Translations under genes and position numbers: made by a program | Shown: in pieces, positions 37,678 to 47,482 of the stretch | How positions within the stretch are numbered: the first letter of the stretch is position 1 | Layout: the number at the start of each line of letters is the position of its first letter | Notes under the pieces: model-generated | Database searches by the model: none | Told to the model about the DNA's origin: nothing | Seen by the model: only the letters and a program-made list of their open reading frames with translations | DNA from: Candidatus Melainabacteria bacterium | GTDB lineage: Bacteria; Cyanobacteriota; Vampirovibrionia; Obscuribacterales; Obscuribacteraceae | NCBI GenBank assembly: GCA_003242885.1 | Contig: QKMZ01000002.1 | Span: forward strand, 461,148 to 525,147 | Length of the DNA: 64,000 nucleotides | Direction of reading: 5' to 3'

Positions 37678-38967
37678 ATGAACACAAGTTCTACTGTGGA
37701 AAAGATAGCCATCGTCGGCGCCGGTCCGGTGGGCATCAGCATGGCGCGTGCCTTGAAGCAGAAAGGCATCGCCTACGACCAATTTGAAGCAGAGGATGGT
37801 GTCGGCGGAAATTGGCGGCATGGTGTTTATCACACAGCTCACATAATTTCTTCGCGCAAGACAACTGAATTCCCCGACTTTCCGATGCCACAGGATTACC
37901 CTGATTTCCCGAGCGCCGCGCAGATGCTCGAATATTTGAATTCGTATGTGGCGCACTATAAGCTCGACGAGCACATTGAATTTAGAACTGTAGTTGAACA
38001 TGCGAAGCCGAATGCGGATGGGTTATGGATTCTGCAGTTAAGCACTGGCGAAACCCGCTTGTATGATGGTGTGATTGTTTGCAATGGGCATCATTGGGAC
38101 GTGCGTATGCCTTCTTATGAAGGAAATTTCGCCGGTCAGATGATTCACTCGAAAGACTATAAGGAGCCATCGCAGCTAAAAGATAAGCGCGTGCTTGTGA
38201 TTGGTGGCGGTAATTCTGCTTGTGATATTGCAGCGGAGTCAGCGCGAGTGGCGCGTTCTGCACATCTTTCTCTCCGGCGTGGTTATTGGTTTTTGCCAAA
38301 GACCTTCTATGGAAAGCCGACCGCAGAGCTTTTAACGACATGGATGCCCGTTTGGCTGCAGCGAATTCATTTGGAATTGTTGGTTATGATCGCTGTTGGC
38401 GACTACCGCAACTATGGGCTAATGAAGCCCGATCACAGAATATTCGATCACCATCCGACGATTAACACCGAGCTGCTGCATTATTTGAAGCACGGCAGGA
38501 TTAAGGCTCATCCTGATGTTAAGCGTTTCGACGGAAATGTCGTTGAGTTTGTCGATGGAACTCGTGAAGAGTTTGATTTGATTGTGTGCGGCACAGGGTT
38601 CAACGTGTCCATTCCGTTTTTGGAACCCGGTGTTATCGAAATTGACGGTGCGATTGTGAAGACCCAGTGGGGTGTAATCGCTCCCCATCACCGTCAACTC
38701 TATATCTACGGCTGGGCACAAGCGCGGTATGGGTTTGGTCCACTTCTCACTCCGGCATCTGATTTAATCGCCGATCTGATTCTTCTCCAGCGCCGATTGG
38801 CACATCCAATTGGTGAGGTTTTGGCAACAATGAAACAACCGCTTCCCAAAACGCATCTTCTGGATCCAATGGCGGCGCTTCGGTTGGTGAAGTCCGCGAA
38901 GTCTTCGCTTTGGATGCTGCCACTGGTTGACAAATACCTGATGAGCAACGGAAAGCCCGCAAGATAA
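37678..38967 (+). CDS. Flavin-containing monooxygenase-like protein
   Basis: 429 residues. The FAD motif IAIVGAGPVGISMARALKQK is at the N-terminus. GVGGNWRHGVYHTAHIISSR is the usual second FAD segment. The NADPH motif is VLVIGGGNSACDIAAESARV (about 175-195). FAGQMIHSKDYKEP fits the FxGxxxHxxxY fingerprint of class B flavin monooxygenases. Such enzymes oxygenate soft nucleophiles (N or S) or ketones; the substrate here is unknown. An ATG at 37678 close to GAAGG is acceptable. It lies behind trpA with an 88-base gap and could be partly co-transcribed. Confidence 0.85.
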   Translation: MNTSSTVEKIAIVGAGPVGISMARALKQKGIAYDQFEAEDGVGGNWRHGVYHTAHIISSRKTTEFPDFPMPQDYPDFPSAAQMLEYLNSYVAHYKLDEHIEFRTVVEHAKPNADGLWILQLSTGETRLYDGVIVCNGHHWDVRMPSYEGNFAGQMIHSKDYKEPSQLKDKRVLVIGGGNSACDIAAESARVARSAHLSLRRGYWFLPKTFYGKPTAELLTTWMPVWLQRIHLELLVMIAVGDYRNYGLMKPDHRIFDHHPTINTELLHYLKHGRIKAHPDVKRFDGNVVEFVDGTREEFDLIVCGTGFNVSIPFLEPGVIEIDGAIVKTQWGVIAPHHRQLYIYGWAQARYGFGPLLTPASDLIADLILLQRRLAHPIGEVLATMKQPLPKTHLLDPMAALRLVKSAKSSLWMLPLVDKYLMSNGKPAR

Positions 38968-39032
38968 GCGGCCCCCGAAGATCTGGCATAATTGGAGCCG
39001 CCACAAAAGACAAAGCAAGAGAAACATTTAAG

Positions 39033-41276
39033 ATGCGTACCAGTTCAAACAAACCAAACAAATTTACTATCAATGCGTCGGTATTAGCGCTGCTCGCGTT
39101 ATTGCTGAGCCCTAACGCCGCCACATTCGCCGCTGGAGCCACCGTGAAAGAATCAGGGAAGGAAGCCGTGAAGGCTGAAGATACTAATACAGAATCTCCT
39201 AAAGTAGAAAGTACTAAAACGGAAGATCCTAAACTAGTGATAGAAAGAGTGGACGGCGGTGCAACATCAGATCCTTATCTCTGGCTGGAAGATGTCGAAG
39301 GGAAGAAGGCGCTAGACTGGGTTCGAGCTGAAAACGCGGTTGCTACAAAAGCGCTCGAGGCGTCGAAAGATTTCGCGCCAATTAAGAATAAACTTCGCGA
39401 AATTCTCGATTCGAAGGAACGTATTCCGCGTGTCACAAAGCGCGGCCAGTTTTACTACAACTTTTGGCGCGATGATAAGAACGTACGCGGGTTGTGGCGC
39501 CGTACCACGATGGAAGAGTACAAGAAGGACAAACCCAATTGGGAAACCGTGCTCGACCTGGACGTTTTAGCGGCGAATGAAAAAGAGAATTGGGTTTGGG
39601 GCCAAGCGCAAGTTTTGTATAAAGATTACGATCGTGCGCTGATTGAACTTTCTCGTGGTGGTGCGGATGCTGTTGTATTGCGCGAGTTCGATTTGAACAA
39701 AAAAGAGTTCGTCAAGGATGGCTTCACCCTTCCCGAAGCGAAGTCGGATTTAGGCTGGCTTGACCGCGATACTTTGTTAGTTGGAACGGACTTTGGCTCT
39801 GGTTCTATGACAGACTCCGGCTATCCAAGAATCGTAAAAGAGTGGAAGCGCGGAACGCCGTTAGCCGCTGCAAAGACGCTTTTTGAAGGAAAGAAATCTG
39901 ACGTAGGTGTTAATGGTTACGTTGTTCACGACCACGGTCAGACTTACGAATTCATTTCAAACCATCCGACCTTCTTCTCGGAAGATGTCTACATTCGCAA
40001 GGATGGCAAGTTGGTGCAGATTGAAAAACCTGCAGACGCTGTGGTTCAAACTTACGACAAGAATATTCTTCTGCGGTTACGTTCGGATTGGGCTGTTGGT
40101 GGAAAGACTTACAAATCCGGCACTCTTCTTGCTGAAGATTTTGACGCGTTTCTCAAAGGCGAAAGGACCTTTGACGTACTCTTTGAGCCGACCGAGAGAA
40201 AGTCTTTGGAGTCAATTTCTGACACGAAGAATTATTTGATTCTGACTGAATTAGACAACGTCAACAGCCGTCCTTATCTGCTATCGAAGAAAGATGGAAA
40301 GTGGGAGCGCACGAAGCTTGATGCGCCGGAGATCGGTAGCGTAAGTGTCGAGGGAATTGATTCGGATGAATCCGATGATTACTTCATCACAATTACCAAC
40401 TTTCTGACGCCCTCAAGCTTGTGTTTGGGTACTGCTGGAAAGCCAGGAAGAGAGACGCTGAAGCACTTGCCTGCATTCTTCAATGCGGACAATTTGCAGA
40501 TTCAACAATTTGATGCGAAGTCGAAAGATGGCACGCGCGTTCCGTATTTCATGGTCTCGCAGAAAGGTCTTAAGCTTGATGGAAACAACCCCACGCTGTT
40601 GTATAGCTATGGCGGGTTTGAGCATTCACTTCTTCCTGCATATAACGCGGTGGTCGGTTCTGCTTGGCTCGAACGCGGTGGCGTCTATGTTTTGGCTAAT
40701 ATCCGCGGCGGCGGTGAGTTTGGTCCGAGCTGGCACAATGCGGCGCGCAAAGCAAATCGCCAGCGTGCATATGACGATTTCATTGCAGTTGCTGAAGATT
40801 TGTCTTCTCGCAAAGTGACTTCGCCAAAGCATCTCGGAATTGATGGACGCTCCAACGGCGGATTGCTAATGGGCGTGATGCTCACTCAAAGACCCGATTT
40901 GTTTGGCGCTGTTCATTGCGGTTCGCCGTTGCTCGATATGCGCAGATTCAGTCACTTGCTTGCAGGTGCAAGTTGGATGGATGAATATGGAGATCCTGAT
41001 AAACCGGATCAGTGGGCGTACATCTCCAAGTATTCGCCCTATCAAAACGTGTCTAAAGCCAAGAAGTATCCGCCAATTTTGATCACCACTTCAACACGTG
41101 ACGACCGTGTGCACCCTGGTCACGCCCGCAAGTTCGCTGCGTTGTTGAAAGAACAAGGTCACGAAGTTTTGTATTACGAAAACATTGAAGGTGGGCACGG
41201 CGCCGCCTCAAACAACGAACAGGTCGCCTTCATGCAATCACTCGCTTACACATTCCTCTGGAGCAAACTCCGCTAG
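39033..41276 (+). CDS. Secreted prolyl oligopeptidase family (S9A) protein
   Basis: 747 residues. A signal peptide (SVLALLALLLSPNAATFAAG) is followed by a Lys/Glu/Thr-rich linker. DPYLWLEDVEGKKALDWVRA is the hallmark start of S9A beta-propeller proteases. The C-terminal alpha/beta hydrolase has the nucleophile Ser in GIDGRSNGGLLMGVM (about 607), Asp in TSTRDDRVHPGHARKF (about 690) and His in IEGGHGAA (about 722). ANIRGGGEFGPSWH is also family-typical. It should cut Pro-containing peptides outside the cytoplasm. No strong ribosome site beyond AGAGAAAC is seen. Confidence 0.92.
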   Translation: MRTSSNKPNKFTINASVLALLALLLSPNAATFAAGATVKESGKEAVKAEDTNTESPKVESTKTEDPKLVIERVDGGATSDPYLWLEDVEGKKALDWVRAENAVATKALEASKDFAPIKNKLREILDSKERIPRVTKRGQFYYNFWRDDKNVRGLWRRTTMEEYKKDKPNWETVLDLDVLAANEKENWVWGQAQVLYKDYDRALIELSRGGADAVVLREFDLNKKEFVKDGFTLPEAKSDLGWLDRDTLLVGTDFGSGSMTDSGYPRIVKEWKRGTPLAAAKTLFEGKKSDVGVNGYVVHDHGQTYEFISNHPTFFSEDVYIRKDGKLVQIEKPADAVVQTYDKNILLRLRSDWAVGGKTYKSGTLLAEDFDAFLKGERTFDVLFEPTERKSLESISDTKNYLILTELDNVNSRPYLLSKKDGKWERTKLDAPEIGSVSVEGIDSDESDDYFITITNFLTPSSLCLGTAGKPGRETLKHLPAFFNADNLQIQQFDAKSKDGTRVPYFMVSQKGLKLDGNNPTLLYSYGGFEHSLLPAYNAVVGSAWLERGGVYVLANIRGGGEFGPSWHNAARKANRQRAYDDFIAVAEDLSSRKVTSPKHLGIDGRSNGGLLMGVMLTQRPDLFGAVHCGSPLLDMRRFSHLLAGASWMDEYGDPDKPDQWAYISKYSPYQNVSKAKKYPPILITTSTRDDRVHPGHARKFAALLKEQGHEVLYYENIEGGHGAASNNEQVAFMQSLAYTFLWSKLR

Positions 41277-41289
41277 AGCGCAGCTGGGT

Positions 41290-41351
41290 GCGTGGGGGCG
41301 TGTTGCACACGCCCGGTTTTCGTAGGGGCGACGCCATGCGTCGCCCCTACG
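41290..41351. repeat. Two REP-like palindromes at a convergent gene boundary
   Basis: First GGGGGCGTGTTGCACACGCC (about 41293-41314), a relative of 56919-56937. Then a perfect 31-base palindrome at 41321-41351: 14-base arms beginning CGTAGGGGCGACGC around a CAT centre. The minus-strand SDR gene stops inside it (41347-41349). Confidence 0.85.
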
Positions 41352-42204
41352 ATTTCTCCGTCGAGATTTTCGCCGACAAGCGTTGCACTTCGCCTTCGGC
41401 TGCTTTCTTCACCAGGCGCCAGTATTTCTCGGGCATTGTACGTTTCAGGCGCCAAAGTATGCGAGCTTTGCGCGGAAGCATAATGTACAGATTGCCGTTA
41501 GCCATTAGTTTGAGAGTTTCATGCGCCACTTCCTCTGGCGATATCCGAGATTCGTCGACCAGGATGCATGAGTATTGTTTGTCGCTGTCCGCTCCTATTG
41601 TTTCTTTGCCGATGTTTGTCCGTACATAGGAGGGCGCCAAGATTGAAACAACTATATTGCGGTCCGCAAGCTCGCCTCGAATACATTCGCTCAGAGCGAC
41701 GACTGCAGCTTTGGATGCGCTGTATGCTGACATGCGAGGCGCAGTGAGAAACGCGGCTGCGCTTGCAACATTGAGTATGTGACCATAGTTTTGTTTTTTC
41801 ATGATTGGGACAAACAGATGGCATCCGTTTGCCACACCCATCAGGTTTGTTTCTATCGTTTTGCGAAACGCATCGATTGACACTTCATCAAACAGTCCAC
41901 CGCATCCGATGCCCGCATTGTTGATACCAATATCGATACCACCATGTCTGTCCGCGAAATCTTTGACTGCCTTTTCAAACTCGTCGTATTTTGCAACGTC
42001 GAACACGTAAGAGACAGGCGACCCGCCGATTGCTCTCAACGCCGTGGCTGCGGCGTCAAGGGCTGGTTCGTTGATGTCCGTTATTCCAACAGTCCAACCG
42101 TCTGCTGAAAGCGCCCGCGCGAACGCGAGCCCAAGCCCGCTGCCAGCACCCGTGATGAATGCGCGTTTCTTCTGGTATGTGTCTGTGAGATGGAATCGAC
42201 TCAA
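41347..42204 (-). CDS. Classical short-chain dehydrogenase/reductase
   Basis: 285 residues. The cofactor motif KRAFITGAGSGLGLAFARAL (TGxxxGxG), the structural NNAG in DIGINNAGIGCGG, catalytic Ser in LNVASAAAFLTAP, and YSASK in MSAYSASKAAVVAL are all present. SYVRTNIGKE follows in the substrate lid. The C-terminal ~45 residues (MLPRKARILWRLKRTMPEKY) are basic and may touch the membrane. The substrate is unknown. The last sense codons and TAG are supplied by the palindrome at 41321-41351, suggesting the original C-terminus was changed. Confidence 0.9.
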   Translation of the reverse strand: MSRFHLTDTYQKKRAFITGAGSGLGLAFARALSADGWTVGITDINEPALDAAATALRAIGGSPVSYVFDVAKYDEFEKAVKDFADRHGGIDIGINNAGIGCGGLFDEVSIDAFRKTIETNLMGVANGCHLFVPIMKKQNYGHILNVASAAAFLTAPRMSAYSASKAAVVALSECIRGELADRNIVVSILAPSYVRTNIGKETIGADSDKQYSCILVDESRISPEEVAHETLKLMANGNLYIMLPRKARILWRLKRTMPEKYWRLVKKAAEGEVQRLSAKISTEKS

Positions 42205-42420
42205 GGGGTGATAGTATCCAGTCTGTGCGATAGGAGCGGCATTATGGCGCCCGCCGGGTGATGCATTTCATGGACTTACATTATAGCCCTGGAAGTTCTG
42301 CTGCTTGACCTCCTCGACTTTCACAAGAAGTCGCGTACTGCACTCTTCGCGTATTTCTCCCCGCCCGAAGGGAAAGTTTAGCCTCGCGCTTTGGTCACTC
42401 ATTTAGTATCATCTGACACC
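42205..42420. other. Divergent intergenic region with a degenerate palindrome
   Basis: It contains GGAGCGGCATTATGGCGCCC (about 42233-42252), a worn relative of the GGGGCGGCATTAATGCCGCCC family. Promoters for the divergent SDR and DUF4037 genes should lie here, but I do not see a clear pair of boxes. Confidence 0.4.
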
Positions 42421-43563
42421 ATGGCTGATTCAAATCCGACGTTCATTCCTGGGCTTGAGCTTTGCGAGGGCTTTTATCGCGAGGCTGTCGACCCGATATT
42501 ACACAATCATTTTCGCGACGTAGAATATGCGGCGGCGCTGATTGGCAGCGGTTCGGAAGTGCTTGGGTTTGATACCGAAATGTCGAGCGACCACCATTGG
42601 GGACCGCGCGTCATGCTGTTCCTCAAGCCTGACGATGTCTCTGCGTACAAGGAAGCAATTTCTGTCAAACTCAGCGAGCAATTACCGCGTGTTTTTCGCG
42701 GATATCCGACCAGCTTTTCCAAGCCTGATGCAGAAAATCAGGGTGTCCAGTTGCTCGATTACAGCGAGACAGGGCTGATCAATCACAGGGTCGAGGTTTT
42801 GTCAGCCGAACGATTCTTCGATGACTACCTTGGATTCGACATCACAACTGAGCTGACGGCGGCGGATTGGCTCTCCTTTCCTGGGCAGAAGCTGCGCACT
42901 ATCATTGGCGGTAAGGTCTTTCACGATGGTATTGGTTTGGACGAAACACGCAAACGTTTTTCATATTATCCGGAAGACGTTTGGCTTTATCTATTGGCTT
43001 GCGGCTGGTCGCGAATTGAGCAAGAAGAGCATCTCATGGGGCGTGCCGGGTATGTTGGTGATGAAATCGGTGCTGGAATAATCGCCGCGCGTTTGGTGCG
43101 GGATTTGATGAACCTTTGCTTCTTGATGGAGAAGGTCTATGCGCCGTATCCGAAATGGTTCGGCACCGCATTCAAGATGCTGAAATCTGCAAGTGTTTTG
43201 GAGCCGATGCTTCTTAAATTCTTGTCTGCATCTAATTGGCAAGAACGCCAGAAGGCGCTAATTCCCGCGTATGAGTATGTGGCTGTGATGCACAATATAC
43301 TGGACATCGCTGAGCAGCTTCCCGCGAAGGTGCGAGATTTTCATGGACGTCCGTTTATGGTCATAAGCACGGGTGATTTCTCAAAGGCGATCTGCAATCA
43401 AATTGCAGCAAGTGAAAGTGCGGATCCGCTGATTAAGAGGCTATTAAAGGAGCCATTGATTGGCAGTGTTGAGCAGTTTAGCGATAGCACCGATATTCTT
43501 TCGAATGCGTCGTGGCGAACTGCGATTAAAGATTTGTATGGCGTTTGCCCAGTTGCCGACTAA
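42421..43563 (+). CDS. DUF4037-type nucleotidyltransferase-fold protein
   Basis: 380 residues from ATG 42421 (a TTG at 42391 would add ten). The N-terminal ALIGSGSEVLGFDTEMSSDH followed by HWGPRVMLFL is the GSxxx.D.D-like signature of a nucleotidyltransferase-fold family (DUF4037), with acidic residues that may bind metal. A long helical C-terminal part (EVWLYLL... AARLVRDLMNLCFLMEKVYA) is typical. The substrate is unknown; some relatives sit in antibiotic-modifying or regulatory settings. It slightly precedes a TPR gene with a 26-base gap. Confidence 0.7.
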   Translation: MADSNPTFIPGLELCEGFYREAVDPILHNHFRDVEYAAALIGSGSEVLGFDTEMSSDHHWGPRVMLFLKPDDVSAYKEAISVKLSEQLPRVFRGYPTSFSKPDAENQGVQLLDYSETGLINHRVEVLSAERFFDDYLGFDITTELTAADWLSFPGQKLRTIIGGKVFHDGIGLDETRKRFSYYPEDVWLYLLACGWSRIEQEEHLMGRAGYVGDEIGAGIIAARLVRDLMNLCFLMEKVYAPYPKWFGTAFKMLKSASVLEPMLLKFLSASNWQERQKALIPAYEYVAVMHNILDIAEQLPAKVRDFHGRPFMVISTGDFSKAICNQIAASESADPLIKRLLKEPLIGSVEQFSDSTDILSNASWRTAIKDLYGVCPVAD

Positions 43564-43589
43564 TTTACAGAAGGATAGTATCGGTTTCA

Positions 43590-44702
43590 ATGCGCTGGTA
43601 TCAAACATTTGCAAAGGTAAGCACGATATTCGTAGCGGGGATATTCCTGTGTAGCCCTGGTCTTGCCGCTGGAGATCGTGAGGGTTGGCGACACTTCAAA
43701 GATGAAGGAAGCAAGTTTGAAGTCTTTGGAGACTTCGCTGGAGCCGAACGCGCCTATGCCAAGTCTCTGAAATTAGTTGATGCCTCTAAGGCTTCAACCG
43801 CCGAGCGCGGCGAGGTTATGGCTCGTCTCGCTAACGTGATGTTGTGGCAACAGAAATTCAAACAGGCTGAACCCTATTTCAATGAGTTGTTAAAGTTAAT
43901 TCCGCAGTTGAAATCCGAAGGCAAGAAAAACGAGGATTTTTTCACTTGCGTCGATTCACTGTCAAATGCGTATTATGAGCGCAGTCAGGGCATCAATCGT
44001 ATTCCTGGTATACAGCACTCAATCAGAATCATTGATACCGCATTTGGTGACATTCATCCAGAACTTCCGCGAGAATTGGTTGCGCTTGCGTACACGTATT
44101 CTGCATTGGGAATGAATCAAGAAGCGCTAACTTTTGCGAACCGAGCACTGTCAATCGCAAAGCGCGAAACGAGCGAAAAGGGGCAAATTCACCTGTGGAA
44201 AACGTTGGCACTTGTCGGAAATTGCCGCAAGTCCGTAGGTGATTGGGAAGGTGCTCGGCAAGCATTTGAGCAAGCTGTCTCTTTGATGAACAAGAGTTTG
44301 AAACGCTTTTCTTTGACCGCAGCAGCAGCTAAGGCGCAACTCGCAATTGTGTATCTGCATATGCACAAGAAAGAAGAGAGCAAGAAGCTCTTCAAGGAGG
44401 CTGAGGCTTTGTTCGCCTCCAAACTATATGAAATGGACAAAAAGGGTCTGCGCGACATCGGCACTGTTGGTCCTGAATTGCTGGCATTAGCGCAAATGTA
44501 TGTGGCGTTTAACCAATACTCGAAAGCCGAGCCCATTTGCAGGCGCTCACTTATGCTGACGAAGGTGACCTTCGGGGACAAAGATCCCTTCTTGATCAAC
44601 GAGTTGAGGGTGCACGGTTTTGTGTTGTCTCGCTTAGGCCGGATGAAAGAATCGCAGGGGCAGGAAGCCCAGGCTCAAGCCCTGGCAAGTTTGTACAAAT
44701 GA
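43590..44702 (+). CDS. Secreted TPR protein
   Basis: 370 residues from ATG 43590; an overlapping start at 43545 would place the signal peptide too deep. MRWYQTFAKVSTIFVAGIFL then CSPGLAAG is a signal peptide, with Cys upstream of the likely cleavage site. TPR units: GDFAGAERAYAKSLKLVDAS, QKFKQAEPYFNELLKLIPQL, GMNQEALTFANRALSIAKRE, GDWEGARQAFEQAVSLMNKS and NQYSKAEPICRRSLMLTKVT. Probably a periplasmic scaffold; no enzyme motif. It is convergent with the regulator at 44730. Confidence 0.75.
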   Translation: MRWYQTFAKVSTIFVAGIFLCSPGLAAGDREGWRHFKDEGSKFEVFGDFAGAERAYAKSLKLVDASKASTAERGEVMARLANVMLWQQKFKQAEPYFNELLKLIPQLKSEGKKNEDFFTCVDSLSNAYYERSQGINRIPGIQHSIRIIDTAFGDIHPELPRELVALAYTYSALGMNQEALTFANRALSIAKRETSEKGQIHLWKTLALVGNCRKSVGDWEGARQAFEQAVSLMNKSLKRFSLTAAAAKAQLAIVYLHMHKKEESKKLFKEAEALFASKLYEMDKKGLRDIGTVGPELLALAQMYVAFNQYSKAEPICRRSLMLTKVTFGDKDPFLINELRVHGFVLSRLGRMKESQGQEAQAQALASLYK

Positions 44703-44729
44703 AATCGACCAAACATTGAAATCGTGCTG

Positions 44730-45410
44730 CTAGTCTTCGCGTGATTCGAGTTTGTACCCGATACCGTGAACTGTTTTGATGATCGACGCTTTCTCTTCGA
44801 CATCCAGTTTTTTGCGCAACCGCGTGATGTATGTTCTCACGGCAGTTGCTGTGGCCTCGGAGTCCGATTTCCAAACGTGATTGAGAATGTCGTCCGTGCT
44901 AAAAACGCGATCCGGGTGTCTCATGAAAAATTCGAGCAGCGCGTATTCGGTCGGAAGCAATTTTAATTCTTCACCGTCGCGTGTCACTTGGCAGGTGGCT
45001 GGATCTAAAGTGATGTTCCTGACAGCCAAAACGGAAGCGCGAGGTGAGTGCGAACGGCGTAGCAAAGCCCGCAGGCGCGCTGAAAGTTCGCGCATGTCAA
45101 AAGGTTTTGTCAAATAATCATCTGCACCAGCGTCCAACCCTTCTTCTTTCTCGCCGACCGAGCGTTTCCCCGTCAAGATCAAAACTGGCGTGGTGCCGCC
45201 GTCTGCGCGGAATCGCGAGAGAATTTCAACGCCACTTTTGCCAGGCAAGCCCCAGTCCAGCACGACAATGTCGTACTGATAAAGCTTCATCAAATCAAGA
45301 GCTTCCTCGCCTGTGTGCGCTTCTTCGACCGTATAGAGCTCATGCTCAAGCCAGTCTCTGACCATGTCACAGGTGACGAGATCATCTTCAACGAGCAAAA
45401 CTTTCGACAT
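44730..45410 (-). CDS. OmpR-family response regulator
   Basis: 226 residues from ATG 45410 (MSKVLLVEDDLVTCDMVRDW); the frame extends to 45449 without support. Receiver: phospho-Asp in DIVVLDWGLPGKSG, LILTGKRSVGEKEEGLDAGA, DYLTKPFDMRELSARLRALL. The winged-helix C-terminus has VRTYITRLRKKLDVEEKASI and TVHGIGYKLE. The sensor kinase gene lies 50 bases upstream on the same strand, so they form a two-component pair transcribed kinase first. Confidence 0.93.
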   Translation of the reverse strand: MSKVLLVEDDLVTCDMVRDWLEHELYTVEEAHTGEEALDLMKLYQYDIVVLDWGLPGKSGVEILSRFRADGGTTPVLILTGKRSVGEKEEGLDAGADDYLTKPFDMRELSARLRALLRRSHSPRASVLAVRNITLDPATCQVTRDGEELKLLPTEYALLEFFMRHPDRVFSTDDILNHVWKSDSEATATAVRTYITRLRKKLDVEEKASIIKTVHGIGYKLESRED

Positions 45411-45459
45411 AGATTCCAGTTTCTTTCGCGCAGGTGCTGTCTGAAACAACTAATAGATT

Positions 45460-47280
45460 CTACGTTGTTTTTTCCGGTTTCTGTGCACCCGGGATACGAA
45501 ACCAGAAAGTACTTCCTTCCCCTACTTGACTTTTTACCCCGACCGAGCCGTTGTGTTGCTCCAAAATTGCTTTGCAGATTGCCAGCCCCAGACCGGTTCC
45601 GCCCTTCACACCAGTTTTGCTGGGCGCCACCTGGCGAAACCGATCGAATATGTGTGCGATATCTGCTTCGGCAATGCCGGCTCCGCGGTCGGTCACATTT
45701 ACTTTCACATAGCCCGGCTCCAGTTCGGTTGTGACGTTTACTGTGCCGCCCTTAGGCGAGAATTTAATGGCGTTGGCGAGAAGATTCTGCAAAACCTGTA
45801 CCATACGGTCGATGTCGGCAAGAACGTCGGCCTCGACGATTTCACCTATCTCGATTTGAACCTTTTGCTCGTCGGCAAATCCCTTGACCATGTCGATGGA
45901 CTGGTCGATCAGGTATTTGAGATTGTACGTTCCGAAACGCATCTCCATGTGCCCAGCTTCCATCTTTTCGACGTCGAGCAGGTCGTTGACCAGGTTGACA
46001 AGGCGGCCGAGGCTCGATTGTATGCGAGTGGAGGCATTCGCTCCTTTCTTGTTCAGTTCGCCGTAGACTCCGGCGTTGAGCGAGTCGAGAAAGGCTCGCA
46101 TGCCGGTAAGTGGCGTTCGCAGGTCGTGGCTGACCATGTTGACAAAGTCTGCTTTCATTTGGTCAAGCTCTTTGCGATCACTAATGTCGTGTGCCACGCA
46201 GTAGTAAGACTCGTCCGGCGGTGACCAGTAAATCGACCAGAGCATCCAGCCTTCGCTCAAATCATTGCGCACCATGCGGATATCGACTGATATTGCTGTC
46301 TCTTTCTGCTGTTTCGCTTCGTTCAAAACGCGCTGAAGACGCTCTTTGTCTGCGTCGGCAACAAAGTCTAAAAAAGGACGGCTAATTAAATCGATTGGGT
46401 CGTATCCCCAATTTTGTTTGGCTGCAGGGCTCATTTGCTTGAAGACCGCATCTTCGGACAGCGAGCAGATAACGTCTTTGGCATTGTCTACGATGGCGCG
46501 TTCGCGCTGGGACGCCACTGCCAGTGTGATTGCCATTTTGTGAAAAACAGTGTCGAGCTGCGCGATTTCATCCGTACCTTCGATAGGACGCCGCAGGGGG
46601 CGGTGTTCTGCCAATAATTGCGCGTTGCCGGCAATAGTCGCAAGCCTGTCGGTGATATTTCGTCCGAAATAAATTGCCAAGCCAAACGTCAAAAGAATTT
46701 GCAAGATAAGTCCGACTAAAAGCCAGACTTGCACAGCCATTCTCAATTGCTGAGTTTTCTCCGGATGCATCTCCTGGTAATTCATTTCCTGGCGATGAAT
46801 CGCGGCGGCGCTAGTTACAATCGCGCGCAAATGGTCGGTGACCATCATTCTCGCTTCGTGCGTGAGAATATAATGCTCGCCGGACATCATGCGCTTTTTA
46901 TAGTGCAGAAGCGTATCAACGGCTGTATTTACCGCCTTTTCCATCTCGATGACGTTTTTCTCTTGGATGGAATTGCCTTTCACCATTTGCTTGAGTTCGT
47001 TGAGCTCGTGCGGAACTTCGGAAATCCCCTTCATCATGCGCTGCTCGAATGACGGCGAGTGTGTAAATCCCCAAAGTGTGAAATTGGCGCCACCTTCCCA
47101 GATCGTGCGCACCACGGACTGCGTTTGTCCGATAATCATCTTCGAGTAAAACATCTTCTGGGCTTCGGCTTCAGCCGATTGCTGCAAGAAGACCAGAATC
47201 GCCACGAAAATGGTTTCTGTTAATAGCGGCAACGCTACTATCAAAATCCCTTTTTGGCGCAGTTTGAGGTCTTGAAGCAT
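45460..47280 (-). CDS. Membrane sensor histidine kinase
   Basis: 606 residues. Two membrane helices (about 13-33 and 203-224) flank a helical extracytoplasmic sensor of about 170 residues (EKNVIEMEKAVNTAVDTLLH), like CHASE3/four-helix-bundle sensors. HAMP follows (ITDRLATIAGNAQLLAEHRP), then a PAS domain (IVDNAKDVICSLSEDAVFKQ). HisKA: DFVNMVSHDLRTPLTGMRAF. HATPase: N box LLANAIKFSP, G1 VTDRGAGIAE, G2 GGTGLGLAICKAI. It pairs with the regulator at 44730 and is divergent from the TPR protein at 47483, echoing 27035/28809. Confidence 0.94.
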   Translation of the reverse strand: MLQDLKLRQKGILIVALPLLTETIFVAILVFLQQSAEAEAQKMFYSKMIIGQTQSVVRTIWEGGANFTLWGFTHSPSFEQRMMKGISEVPHELNELKQMVKGNSIQEKNVIEMEKAVNTAVDTLLHYKKRMMSGEHYILTHEARMMVTDHLRAIVTSAAAIHRQEMNYQEMHPEKTQQLRMAVQVWLLVGLILQILLTFGLAIYFGRNITDRLATIAGNAQLLAEHRPLRRPIEGTDEIAQLDTVFHKMAITLAVASQRERAIVDNAKDVICSLSEDAVFKQMSPAAKQNWGYDPIDLISRPFLDFVADADKERLQRVLNEAKQQKETAISVDIRMVRNDLSEGWMLWSIYWSPPDESYYCVAHDISDRKELDQMKADFVNMVSHDLRTPLTGMRAFLDSLNAGVYGELNKKGANASTRIQSSLGRLVNLVNDLLDVEKMEAGHMEMRFGTYNLKYLIDQSIDMVKGFADEQKVQIEIGEIVEADVLADIDRMVQVLQNLLANAIKFSPKGGTVNVTTELEPGYVKVNVTDRGAGIAEADIAHIFDRFRQVAPSKTGVKGGTGLGLAICKAILEQHNGSVGVKSQVGEGSTFWFRIPGAQKPEKTT

Positions 47281-47482
47281 CTATCGCTTTCTGAAAAGCC
47301 TTTTTCCAATACATACTGCTATACCCGCTCAATCTGTCGGCTCTTAATAAATTAGGCGCAAGCGGCGATTTACAGCATTCGCAGGGGAAATTTTCGCCAA
47401 ATCTTCTTGCAGTGTTTTACCGCTATTAAGAGAAGGTAGAAATATAACTGTTGGAGGCTTTCGGCGACCTGCCGATAAATAT